NCBI GenBank assembly: GCA_934526125.1
Contig: CAKSZU010000038.1
Coordinates: 1 to 18,149, forward strand
DNA from: an uncultured Faecalibacterium sp.
GTDB lineage: Bacteria; Bacillota; Clostridia; Oscillospirales; Ruminococcaceae
Length of the DNA: 18,149 bases
Direction: 5' to 3'
The position numbers and the translations under genes are program-made. This document shows, piece after piece, positions 1-6,244 of the stretch. The notes beneath the pieces are model-generated. The model had not been told where the DNA came from. It searched no databases and saw only the letters and a program-made list of their open reading frames with translations. Each line of letters starts with the position of its first letter. Within the stretch, counting starts at the first letter, position 1.

Positions 1-847
1 TCAGGGCAGTGATGGCGGCGTACTGGCTGGTGGTGGGGGCGCTCATGATGGCGCTCTGGTGGATCTTGGTCATGATCTTGATGATGGGTGCCGGGCCGCA
101 GGCGTAGCCCAGACGCCAGCCCGTCATGGCGTAGGTCTTGGAGAAGCCGTTGACCACGATGGTCCGCTCGGCCATACCGGGCAGGGTGGCGATGGAGACA
201 TGGGGCCGCAGGCCGTAGTTCAGCTCGGCGTAGATCTCATCGGACAGCACCATGACGTTGGTGTCCCGCAGGACCTCGGCGATAGCTTCCAGATCCTCCC
301 GCTCCATCACCGCGCCGGTGGGGTTGTTGGGGAACGGCATGATCAGCAGCTTGGTCTTCGGGGTGATGGCCGCCTTCAGGGCCTCGGGCCGCAGGCGGAA
401 CTCGTCCTCCTGACGGCAGGCCACATGGACCGGCACACCGCCGGACAGGGTGGTGATGGGCTCATAGCAGACAAAGCAGGGCTCCGGGATGATGACCTCG
501 TCCCCGGGCTGCACCAGTGTACGGATGCACATGTCGATGGCCTCGCTGCCGCCCACGGTGACCAGCACCTGGGTCAGGGGGTCGTAGTGCAGGCCCATGC
601 GGCGGTCGAGATATTTGCAGATCTCGGCCCGCAGCTCCTTCAGGCCCGCATTTGCGGTATAGCGGGTGCGGCCGTGTTCCAGGCTCTCAATGCCGGCTTC
701 CCGTACGGCCCAGGGGGTCTTGAAGTCCGGCTCGCCCACGCCCAGACTGATGCACTCGGGCATGTCCGCCGCGAGGTCGAAGAATTTGCGGATGCCGGAG
801 GGGCGCATGGCCTTGGCGGCAGGCGCGATCAGTTTCTCATAGTCCAT
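1..847 (-). CDS. PLP-dependent class I/II aminotransferase (C-terminus outside window)
   Basis: Fold-type I aminotransferase of the aspartate/aromatic aminotransferase group, which moves an amino group between an amino acid and a 2-oxo acid using pyridoxal phosphate in the cytoplasm. Seen directly: the N-terminus MDYEKLIAPAAKAMRPSGIR, the GVGEPDF segment, the PNNPTG motif at about residues 173-178, SDEIYAEL, and the PLP-lysine segment NGFSKTYAMTGWRLGY with K237. About 282 residues are present; the family is usually near 390, so roughly the last 110 are cut by the window edge. The ATG at 847-845 overlaps the TGA of the upstream Lrp-type gene by one base (TGATG), so translation is probably coupled and the two form one operon. 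The substrate cannot be read from sequence; pairing with an Lrp/AsnC regulator fits amino-acid catabolism or synthesis. Confidence 0.93.
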   Translation of the reverse strand, partial: MDYEKLIAPAAKAMRPSGIRKFFDLAADMPECISLGVGEPDFKTPWAVREAGIESLEHGRTRYTANAGLKELRAEICKYLDRRMGLHYDPLTQVLVTVGGSEAIDMCIRTLVQPGDEVIIPEPCFVCYEPITTLSGGVPVHVACRQEDEFRLRPEALKAAITPKTKLLIMPFPNNPTGAVMEREDLEAIAEVLRDTNVMVLSDEIYAELNYGLRPHVSIATLPGMAERTIVVNGFSKTYAMTGWRLGYACGPAPIIKIMTKIHQSAIMSAPTTSQYAAITAL

Positions 848-1326
848 CACAGAACAGTACACTCTCTTTCATCGATCTCGTCGTCCTGATACAGGCGGCC
901 CTCTTTTTTGTAGGTGCGCAGGACAAAATGGGTGGCCGTGGACAGCACGTCGTCCAGCGGGGACAGGCGCTTTGCCACGAACAGGGCGATCTCCTGGAAG
1001 GTCTGCCCCTTGATGACCAGCTGCAGGTCGTAGCCGCCGCTCATCAGCAGCACGCTCTCCACCTCGTCAAAGGAGGCGATGGTGGCCGCGATCTCGTCAA
1101 AGCCGCGGCTCTTCTTGGGGCTGACGTTCAGCTCGATGACAGCCTCCACCCGGTTGACACCGGCCTTTTCCCAGTCCACAAGGGTCTTGTAGCCCTTGAT
1201 GATGCCCTGTGCCCGGGCCAGATCGATCATGGCCGCCACCTCGGCGGGGGATTTATTCAGCATCGTGGCAATGTCCTCGATCGGCAGCCGCGCGTTGTCT
1301 TCCAGAATCTTCAAAAGCTGTTCCAT
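847..1326 (-). CDS. Lrp/AsnC family transcriptional regulator
   Basis: Leucine-responsive/AsnC-type DNA-binding regulator of 159 residues, a normal size for the family. Residues 1-55 form the winged helix-turn-helix (MEQLLKILEDNARLPIEDIA then MLNKSPAEVAAMIDLARAQG). From about residue 65 the ligand-binding RAM/ACT-like domain follows, with VEAVIELNVSP, the SVLLMSGGYDLQLVIKG strand-loop segment and the closing TATHFVLRTYKKEG. These proteins normally assemble into dimers to octamers and sense an amino acid. A clear ribosome site, AAAGGAG, lies about 8 bases before the ATG. The gene is the first of a two-gene operon with the aminotransferase and diverges from the UPF0237 gene; autoregulation and control of the partner gene are likely from family behaviour but are inferred. 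Confidence 0.93.
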   Translation of the reverse strand: MEQLLKILEDNARLPIEDIATMLNKSPAEVAAMIDLARAQGIIKGYKTLVDWEKAGVNRVEAVIELNVSPKKSRGFDEIAATIASFDEVESVLLMSGGYDLQLVIKGQTFQEIALFVAKRLSPLDDVLSTATHFVLRTYKKEGRLYQDDEIDERECTVL

Positions 1327-1378
1327 CGTCGTTTACTCCTTTTGTCTTGCCTGCCCGGCGCAGCGCCCACGGCAGATC

Positions 1379-1394
1379 ATTATAGTTCAGTATA
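1379..1394 (-). promoter_or_regulatory. Probable -10 elements of the lrp-aminotransferase operon
   Basis: Two overlapping candidates read on the minus strand upstream of the Lrp-type gene. One is an extended -10, TGC followed by TATACT (TATACT at 1394-1389). The other is a perfect TATAAT at 1384-1379. Neither has a good -35 hexamer at 16-18 bases, so the extended -10 is the better guess. The resulting leader would be about 45-60 bases. Confidence 0.5.
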
Positions 1395-1487
1395 GCACAA
1401 GAACCGCCGCTTTGCATCCTGTTTTTTCCTGCCGGGGGCGATAGAATGTCTTTTCGGCTCGGAAACTGTTCTTTTTTCCAAAAAGTG

Positions 1488-1516
1488 TGTTCAAAAATCG
1501 GCAAATCTGCTATACT
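1488..1516 (+). promoter_or_regulatory. Extended -10 promoter for the UPF0237-UPF0210 operon
   Basis: TGC-TATACT (TATACT at 1511-1516) is an extended -10. A weak -35 (TGTTCA, 1488-1493) lies 17 bases upstream. It faces away from the lrp promoter about 100 bases to the left, so both promoters share one intergenic control region where the Lrp-type protein could bind. The expected start near 1523 gives a leader of about 55 bases. Confidence 0.55.
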
Positions 1517-1577
1517 GGAACGGTAAGATGCCGCCCCGCAGGCGGCTTTGCACCATAGGAAAACGAGGGATGGAATT

Positions 1578-1847
1578 ATGAAAGCTTTTATCACCGTTGT
1601 CGGACACGATACCGTCGGCGTGGTCGCCAGAGTGGCTGCCCTGTGCAGTGAGCTGAACATCAACATCGAGGATGTCACCCAGAGCATTCTGCAGGGGATG
1701 TTTGCCATGATCATGCTGGTGGACATCTCCGGGTGCAGCGTCAGCCATGAGGAGCTGCACAAGCGCACCGATGCACTGGCAAAGGAGATGGGGATGCAGA
1801 TCACCCTGACCCGTCAGGAAGTCTTTGACGCGATGCACAAGATTTAA
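1578..1847 (+). CDS. UPF0237 family ACT-domain protein
   Basis: A single-ACT-domain protein of 89 residues. It begins MKAFITVVGHDTVGVVARVA, the typical beta-strand, GxD-x-V-G-x-V turn and first helix of ACT domains related to the glycine-cleavage repressor and PurU type. NINIEDVTQSI and a second beta-alpha-beta unit (MIMLVDIS, then the helix EELHKRTDALAKEMG) follow. The start at 1578 is chosen over an in-frame codon 30 bases upstream because GAGGGA precedes it and the fold begins exactly there. ACT domains usually bind amino acids; the function of this family is unknown. It lies 12 bases before the UPF0210 gene with a strong ribosome site between them, an arrangement known from streptococci and many Firmicutes, so the two proteins probably act together. 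Confidence 0.92.
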   Translation: MKAFITVVGHDTVGVVARVAALCSELNINIEDVTQSILQGMFAMIMLVDISGCSVSHEELHKRTDALAKEMGMQITLTRQEVFDAMHKI

Positions 1848-1859
1848 GGAGGCACCCCA

Positions 1860-3227
1860 ATGAGCATGATCAATACCGGCGACATCCTCGAGACCATCGA
1901 GATGTTCACCCAGGACAATCTGGACGTGCGCACCGTCACCATGGGCATCAGCCTGCTGGACTGCATCGATCCGGACCCGAAGAAAGCCTGTGAGAAGATC
2001 TACAACAAGATCACCACCAAGGCCGCCAATCTGGTGCCTGCCGTGGAGCATATCAGTGCCGAGTACGGCATCCCCATCATCAACAAGCGGATCAGCGTCA
2101 CCCCCATCGCCATGCTGCTGGGGGCCTGCCCCGACGCCGACCCCGTGGAGTTTGCCAAGACCCTGGACGCTGCCGGCAAGAAAGTCGGCGTCAACTTCGT
2201 GGGCGGCTACACGGCTCTGGTGCACAAGGGCTTCTCCGCCGGGGACCTGCGGCTCATCGAGTCCATCCCCCGGGCGCTGGCCGAGACGGACATCGTCTGC
2301 AGCTCGGTGAACATCGGTGCCACCAAGGCGGGTCTGAACATGGACGCCGTCAAGCTGATGGGCGAGGCCGTCAAGAAGGCCAGCGAGCTGACGGCAGACC
2401 GTCAGTGCATCGGCGCGGCCAAGCTGGTGGTGTTCTGCAACGCCCCGGAGGACAACCCCTTCATGGCCGGTGCCTTCCACGGCCCCGGCGAGCCGGACTG
2501 CGAGATCCATGTGGGCGTCTCCGGCCCCGGTGCTGTCCGCGCCGCACTGGCAAAGCTGCCCAAGGATGCCCCCATCGACGAGGTGGCGGAGCTGGTCAAG
2601 CGCACCGCCTTCAAGATCACCCGCGTGGGCCAGCTGGTGGCCAACCTCGCCTCCCAGGCGCTGGGCGTCCCGGCCGGCATCATCGACCTGTCGCTGGCCC
2701 CCACCCCCGCCGTGGGTGACAGCGTGGCCAACATTCTGGAGGAGATGGGCCTTGAGACCTGCGGCTGCTGCGGCACCACGGCCTGCCTGGCCCTGCTGAA
2801 CGATGCCGTCAAGAAGGGCGGCGTCATGGCCTCCAACCATGTGGGCGGCCTGTCCGGTGCCTTCATCCCCGTCAGCGAGGACGACGGCATGATCCACGCC
2901 GCCGAGTGCGGCTGTCTGACCATCGAGAAGCTGGAAGCCATGACGGCTGTCTGCTCGGTGGGCATCGACATGGTCATCATTCCCGGCGACACCACCCCCG
3001 CCGTCATCAGCGCCCTGATCGCCGACGAAGCCGCCATCGGCATGGTGAACACCAAGACCACCGCCGTCCGCGTCATCCCGGCCATCGGCCGCAAGGCAGG
3101 CGAGGTGCTGGACTTCGGCGGCCTGCTGGGCTACGGCCCCATCATGCCCGTCAACCAGAAAGACCCCTCCGTGTTCATCAACCGCGGTGGCCGTCTGCCC
3201 GCCCCCATGCAGTCCCTGAAGAATTAA
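1860..3227 (+). CDS. UPF0210 / DUF711 PFL-like family protein
   Basis: A 455-residue member of the UPF0210 (DUF711) family, full length for the group. The family has a pyruvate formate-lyase-like fold but no established reaction. Seen: the N-terminus [20 protein letters not shown], the conserved [12 protein letters not shown], the [14 protein letters not shown] segment, [34 protein letters not shown], and the C-terminal segments [15 protein letters not shown] and [16 protein letters not shown] see no glycyl-radical RVxGY-type motif, so a true formate-lyase activity is not supported. A cysteine cluster CGCCGTTAC at about residues 301-309 is notable. AAGGAGG lies just before the ATG. It is the second gene of the operon with the UPF0237 ACT protein and is followed by a strong terminator. 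Confidence 0.93.
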   Translation: MSMINTGDILETIEMFTQDNLDVRTVTMGISLLDCIDPDPKKACEKIYNKITTKAANLVPAVEHISAEYGIPIINKRISVTPIAMLLGACPDADPVEFAKTLDAAGKKVGVNFVGGYTALVHKGFSAGDLRLIESIPRALAETDIVCSSVNIGATKAGLNMDAVKLMGEAVKKASELTADRQCIGAAKLVVFCNAPEDNPFMAGAFHGPGEPDCEIHVGVSGPGAVRAALAKLPKDAPIDEVAELVKRTAFKITRVGQLVANLASQALGVPAGIIDLSLAPTPAVGDSVANILEEMGLETCGCCGTTACLALLNDAVKKGGVMASNHVGGLSGAFIPVSEDDGMIHAAECGCLTIEKLEAMTAVCSVGIDMVIIPGDTTPAVISALIADEAAIGMVNTKTTAVRVIPAIGRKAGEVLDFGGLLGYGPIMPVNQKDPSVFINRGGRLPAPMQSLKN

Positions 3228-3246
3228 GCGGTATATTTTCCGCCCG

Positions 3247-3295
3247 ACAGGCCCATCCTCTGGATATCATTTCCAGAAGGAAGGGCCTGTTTTTT
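3247..3295 (+). terminator. Intrinsic terminator after the UPF0210 gene, fused to the next gene's start
   Basis: An outer 8-bp perfect stem (ACAGGCCC at 3247-3254 with GGGCCTGT at 3283-3290) is continued inward by about 3 bp across a one-base bulge and a further 6 bp (TCTGGA 3259-3264 with TCCAGA 3272-3277). The U-tract is TTTTTT at 3290-3295. The 3' arm contains AAGGAAGGG (3277-3285), the only plausible ribosome site for the gene that begins at 3296, immediately after the last T. Confidence 0.9.
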
Positions 3296-3946
3296 ATGTC
3301 AGAATCGTTTTCCCGCACACTTTCCCGCCGCCGGATGCAGTTCTGGTGCCTCGGGCTGATGCTGCTGCTTTTCCTCAGCGCCCTGCCCGCGGCGGCAGGC
3401 TGGGGCCGGGCTCAGCTGGACACCGGCACCGCCCTGTGCGCCGACACCCTGCGGCTCCACATCCGGGCCGACAGCGACACCCTGCAGGACCAGACCGACA
3501 AGCTGGCCGTCCGGGACGCCGTTCTGGCTTATATGGACACCTGCTGCCGCGCCGCGACCCAGCCGGAGGCCCTGCGCTGGGCGGCTGCCCATCTGCCGGA
3601 GCTGGAGTGGACCGCCCGCCGGGCACTGGCTCTGCGGGGCAGCCGGGCGGACGTGACGGTAAAACTGGTGGAGATGTACTTCGACACCACCCGCTACGGC
3701 AGCCGTGCCCTGCCTGCCGGGCGGTATCAGGCCCTGCGCATCGACCTGGGAGACTCCTCCCGCCACGGCCGGAACTGGTGGTGCGTCCTCTACCCGGGCC
3801 TGTGCCGCACCGCCTGCGGCGGCTACGCCCGCCCGGAGGAAAACGATCTGGTCTGCGGGGACTACCTGCTGCGGTTCCGCTGCGTGGAGTGGTGGCAATC
3901 CCTCACCGCCGACCGCACCGATACCGTCCTTCTGTCCGGCCGCTGA
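3296..3946 (+). CDS. spoIIR: Stage II sporulation protein R (SpoIIR)-like protein
   Basis: Resembles SpoIIR, the protein secreted from the forespore that triggers SpoIIGA to process pro-sigma-E in the mother cell. The product is 216 residues. There is an N-terminal membrane segment or signal anchor (about residues 14-34, MQFWCLGLMLLLFLSALPAA). The conserved LRLHIRADSDTLQDQTDKLA then VRDAVLAYMD segment follows, and later the KLVEMYFDTTRYGSRALPAG, YQALRIDLGD and NWWCVLYPGLC motifs that define the family. The ATG at 3296 directly follows a terminator U-tract; M14 (3335) is the alternative start but has no ribosome site. The next gene encodes a peptidoglycan-binding protein 66 bases downstream. 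If the organism is Faecalibacterium, usually described as non-sporulating, this is a retained or repurposed sporulation gene; that is inference. Confidence 0.88.
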   Translation: MSESFSRTLSRRRMQFWCLGLMLLLFLSALPAAAGWGRAQLDTGTALCADTLRLHIRADSDTLQDQTDKLAVRDAVLAYMDTCCRAATQPEALRWAAAHLPELEWTARRALALRGSRADVTVKLVEMYFDTTRYGSRALPAGRYQALRIDLGDSSRHGRNWWCVLYPGLCRTACGGYARPEENDLVCGDYLLRFRCVEWWQSLTADRTDTVLLSGR

Positions 3947-3985
3947 AACTGCCCCCTGCACACCCTGCCGGGCCGCGTCATAAGC

Positions 3986-4008
3986 TGGTCACGGAAGGAG
4001 TGTGACCA
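3986..4008 (+). promoter_or_regulatory. Hairpin displaying the Shine-Dalgarno sequence in its loop
   Basis: TGGTCAC (3986-3992) pairs perfectly with GTGACCA (4002-4008), leaving a 9-base loop GGAAGGAGT that is the ribosome site of the gene starting at 4013. The site-to-ATG distance of 12 bases is long in linear form, but the stem's 3' arm occupies most of it. The structure could tune translation. Confidence 0.6.
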
Positions 4009-4012
4009 CACC

Positions 4013-4498
4013 ATGGCGATCCCTGCTTATTATTCCCTGATCCAGAAAGGCTCATCCGGGCCGGATGCTGCGCTGGTGCAGACCTGGCTCAACGGCGTCC
4101 GCGACTCCTGCACCTGGTACGGCGAGCTGACCGCAGACGGCCGGTTCGGCACCAGGAGCGAAAATGCCGTGAAGGAGTTCCAGCTGAAGAACAATATGAA
4201 TATGGACGGCAAAGTCGGGGCCAACACCTGGAACGTTCTCTACGCAAAGTACGCCGCAAAGCACGGCCTGACGGTGCCCTACCCCGGCATCGTGATGCGC
4301 ACCGGCGCGGCAGGCGGCACCGTCCGGCTGGTCCAGCAGAAGCTGAATTCTCTGGGCGAGCGGATCACCACCGACGGCCGCTTCGGGGCAAAGACCGCAG
4401 CCGCCGTCCAGCGCTTCCAGCGCCGCAACGGCCTGTCGGCCGACGGTGCCGTAGGCAAAGCCACCTGGGAAAAGCTGTTTCCTCCGGCTGAGCGCTGA
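4013..4498 (+). CDS. Protein with two peptidoglycan-binding domains
   Basis: A 161-residue protein made of two PG_binding_1 repeats. The first spans about residues 8-78 (LIQKGSSGPDAALVQTWLN, then DGRFGTRSENAVKEFQLKNN, DGKVGANTWNVLY). The second spans about residues 92-158 (MRTGAAGGTVRLVQQKLNSL, DGRFGAKTAAAVQRFQRRNG, DGAVGKATWEKLF). The shared (L)xxG...VxxxQxxLN...DGxFGxxTxxAVxxFQ...G.VG..TW pattern is plain in both. There is no catalytic domain and no obvious signal peptide, so export is uncertain. Such modules bind cell-wall peptide stems and are common in spore-cortex and wall hydrolases. It follows the SpoIIR-like gene by 66 bases, so the two could be co-transcribed, and it is closed by a strong hairpin. 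Confidence 0.88.
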   Translation: MAIPAYYSLIQKGSSGPDAALVQTWLNGVRDSCTWYGELTADGRFGTRSENAVKEFQLKNNMNMDGKVGANTWNVLYAKYAAKHGLTVPYPGIVMRTGAAGGTVRLVQQKLNSLGERITTDGRFGAKTAAAVQRFQRRNGLSADGAVGKATWEKLFPPAER

Positions 4499-4507
4499 CC
4501 TCTGACC

Positions 4508-4542
4508 AAAGGCTGCCGCATGGAGATCGTGCGGCAGCCTTT
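4508..4542 (+). terminator. Hairpin terminator after the peptidoglycan-binding gene
   Basis: A 13-bp perfect stem (AAAGGCTGCCGCA, 4508-4520, with TGCGGCAGCCTTT, 4530-4542) with a 9-base loop begins 9 bases after the stop codon. The T-run is short (TTTCTGCTG), so termination may be leaky, but the stem is strong. Confidence 0.8.
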
Positions 4543-4570
4543 CTGCTGCCTCCGGACGCGGTGGATTTGG

Positions 4571-4740
4571 TGGCGAAGTTCGAAATATGTTATTTAGCTA
4601 TGTTCATTTTCGATGTTTGCCAGCTTGGCGAAGTTGCTCTGTCTGGCGAAGTTCGAAGTCCGCCAACTCCCGGCAAGTCCGCCGCACTGGCGAAGTTCAA
4701 TTCCAATCGATATTACGTCATAATTTTCGAAGTTCGCCAA
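4571..4740. repeat. Cluster of short TGGCGAAGTT repeats (four direct, one inverted)
   Basis: The motif TGGCGAAGTTCGAA occurs at 4571-4584. Shorter or variant copies lie at 4626-4635 (TGGCGAAGTT), 4644-4658 (TGGCGAAGTTCGAAG) and 4688-4700 (TGGCGAAGTTCAA). A near-inverted copy TTCGAAGTTCGCCAA is at 4726-4740. The first half TTGGCGAA and the reverse half TTCGCCAA are exact complements, so each copy looks like part of one palindrome centred on a single G or C. Spacing is irregular, which argues against a CRISPR. AAGTCCGCC also occurs twice between 4656 and 4684. The segment is visibly more AT-rich than the flanking genes and carries no credible gene. Confidence 0.7.
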
Positions 4741-4818
4741 GTTTGTGGTTACAGGAAGGAACGAAGCCGCTCGCCTTTTTGTCAACATCATGCTTTCTCG
4801 GGTTCGCTCCCCGTTAAT

Positions 4819-5010
4819 GGCATGCCCTCTCAGCTTCGCTGCGCTCAGCAGCTCCCCCAAAGGGGGAGCCAACGCATCTATGAGGGCAGATAGAGTTGAC
4901 GATCAGGCTGTTGGCAGCTTCCGATTCAACTGCTGCTGAAGACAGCGCCGCAATAGCCTCTCCCTTTGGGAGAGGTGGCAGTGCGTCAGCACTGACGGAG
5001 AGGGCATGCC
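4819..5010. mobile_element. 192-bp MITE-like palindromic element with 13-bp terminal inverted repeats
   Basis: The outer ends are perfect inverted repeats: GGCATGCCCTCTC at 4819-4831 and GAGAGGGCATGCC at 4998-5010. Inside, three hairpins are seen: GCTCCCCC/GGGGGAGC around AAA (4851-4869), CCTCTCCC/GGGAGAGG around TTT (4957-4975), and CAGTGC/GCACTG around GTCA (4979-4994). No transposase is encoded and I see no target-site duplication. The size, palindromic build and position between genes fit a non-autonomous miniature element or a REP-like interspersed repeat. Family copies elsewhere cannot be tested from this window. Confidence 0.65.
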
Positions 5011-5044
5011 GCTATCGGGAAGCCATGACGCTGCCGTTGAACCA

Positions 5045-5073
5045 AAGACATTCCCCTCATTCTGTGTTATAAT
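5045..5073 (+). promoter_or_regulatory. Probable sigma-A promoter of sbcDC
   Basis: AAGACA (5045-5050, four of six matches to TTGACA), a 17-base spacer, and a perfect TATAAT (5068-5073) preceded by TGT, giving an extended -10. The predicted start near 5080 gives a leader of about 25 bases containing AAAGGGGG. It lies only 35 bases beyond the end of the palindromic element. Confidence 0.75.
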
Positions 5074-5104
5074 AAGATCACCTTACAGAAAGGGGGCACT
5101 CCCC

Positions 5105-6244
5105 ATGCGTTTTCTTCACCTCTCCGACCTGCATCTGGGCAAGCGGGTCTGCGAGTTCTCCATGCTGGAAGACCAGCAGTTCATTCTGGAGCAGATCCTT
5201 GCCTTACTGGACAGCCATCCCGTGGATGCCGTTCTTCTGGCAGGCGACCTCTACGACAAGCCCGTGCCGCCTGCCGAAGCGGTCCGCCTGCTGGACTGGT
5301 TCCTCACCGAGCTGTCCCGCCGGGGGCTGCCGGTCTTTGCCGTCTCCGGCAACCACGACTCCGCCGACCGGGTGGCCTTCGGGTCTGCCCTGCTGGCCGA
5401 GAGCCGGGTCTACGTCTCCCCGGTCTTTTCCGGCATCCCCGCACCGGTCACCCTCACCGACGCCTATGGCCCGGTGGACCTGTACTTACTGCCCTTCCTG
5501 AAACCGGCTGCGGTACACCACGTTTTCCCGGACGAGCCCATTGAGAGCTACAACGATGCCCTGGCCTGTGTGCTGGACCGGATGCAGCCGGACCCTGGCC
5601 GCCGCAGTGTGCTGGTAGCTCATCAGTTCGTGGCCGGGGCGGCCTCCTGCGAGAGTGAGGAGCCCAGTGTGGGCGGCATCGACTGGGTGGACGCTTCCCT
5701 CTTTGACCGGTTCGACTATGTGGCCCTGGGCCACCTCCACAGCCCCCAGAAGGTAGGGCGGGAGACCCTGCGCTACTGCGGCACGCCGCTGAAATATTCT
5801 TTTTCCGAGGCGAACCAGAAAAAGAGCGCCGCCTTTGTGGAGCTGGGGCCGAAGGGCACCGTGACCGTCACCACCGAGTCCCTGACGCCCCGGCACGACC
5901 TGCGGGAGCTGAAGGGAAGCTACATGGAACTCACCGACCGCCGCAACTACGAGGGCACCGCCACCGACGACTACCTCCACATCACCCTCACCGACGAGCA
6001 GGACATCCCCGAGGCGCTGGCCCGGCTGCGGGTGGTCTACCCCAACCTGATGCGGCTGGACTACGACAACCGCCGCACCCGCGCCCTGCAGACCCCGGAC
6101 GCTGCCTGCCGCACCGAGCAGAAAACGCCGCTGGAGCTGTTCTCGGACTTTTACCGGCTGCAGAACGACCAGCCCCTGAGCGAAGAACAGGCCGCATTCT
6201 GCCAGCAGCTCATCGAGCAGCTCTGGAAGGAGGAGGAACAATGA
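5105..6244 (+). CDS. sbcD: Exonuclease SbcCD, nuclease subunit SbcD
   Basis: Mre11-type metallophosphoesterase subunit of SbcCD, which with SbcC opens hairpins and degrades double-stranded ends, acting on palindromes and blocked ends. The 379-residue product shows all five phosphoesterase motifs: LSDLHLGK (D8, H10), LAGDLYDKP (D48), SGNHDS (N83, H84), VAHQF and GHLHSP. These ligate the two catalytic Mn ions in the family. The C-terminal part (from about residue 285, DLRELKGSYMEL onward) is the capping and SbcC-binding region. The ATG at 5105 is chosen over upstream in-frame codons because AAAGGGGG lies just before it and the family N-terminus MRFLHLSDLHLG starts there. The TGA overlaps the sbcC ATG (ATGA), so the subunits are translationally coupled. 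Confidence 0.96.
   Translation: MRFLHLSDLHLGKRVCEFSMLEDQQFILEQILALLDSHPVDAVLLAGDLYDKPVPPAEAVRLLDWFLTELSRRGLPVFAVSGNHDSADRVAFGSALLAESRVYVSPVFSGIPAPVTLTDAYGPVDLYLLPFLKPAAVHHVFPDEPIESYNDALACVLDRMQPDPGRRSVLVAHQFVAGAASCESEEPSVGGIDWVDASLFDRFDYVALGHLHSPQKVGRETLRYCGTPLKYSFSEANQKKSAAFVELGPKGTVTVTTESLTPRHDLRELKGSYMELTDRRNYEGTATDDYLHITLTDEQDIPEALARLRVVYPNLMRLDYDNRRTRALQTPDAACRTEQKTPLELFSDFYRLQNDQPLSEEQAAFCQQLIEQLWKEEEQ

Noticed and set aside
1491..2897. Long minus-strand open frame antisense to the UPF0237 and UPF0210 genes
   Set aside because: It is low-complexity His/Gly/Asp/Leu-rich translation typical of a complementary strand of GC-rich coding DNA, with no recognisable motifs, and it overlaps two well-supported genes.
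4571..4740. CRISPR-like array
   Set aside because: Repeats are only 10-15 bases, differ in length, include an inverted copy and have irregular spacing; no cas genes are near.
4561..4939. Short plus- and minus-strand frames within the repeat region
   Set aside because: They are assembled from the repeat motifs, have no ribosome sites or family resemblance, and codon use differs from neighbouring genes.
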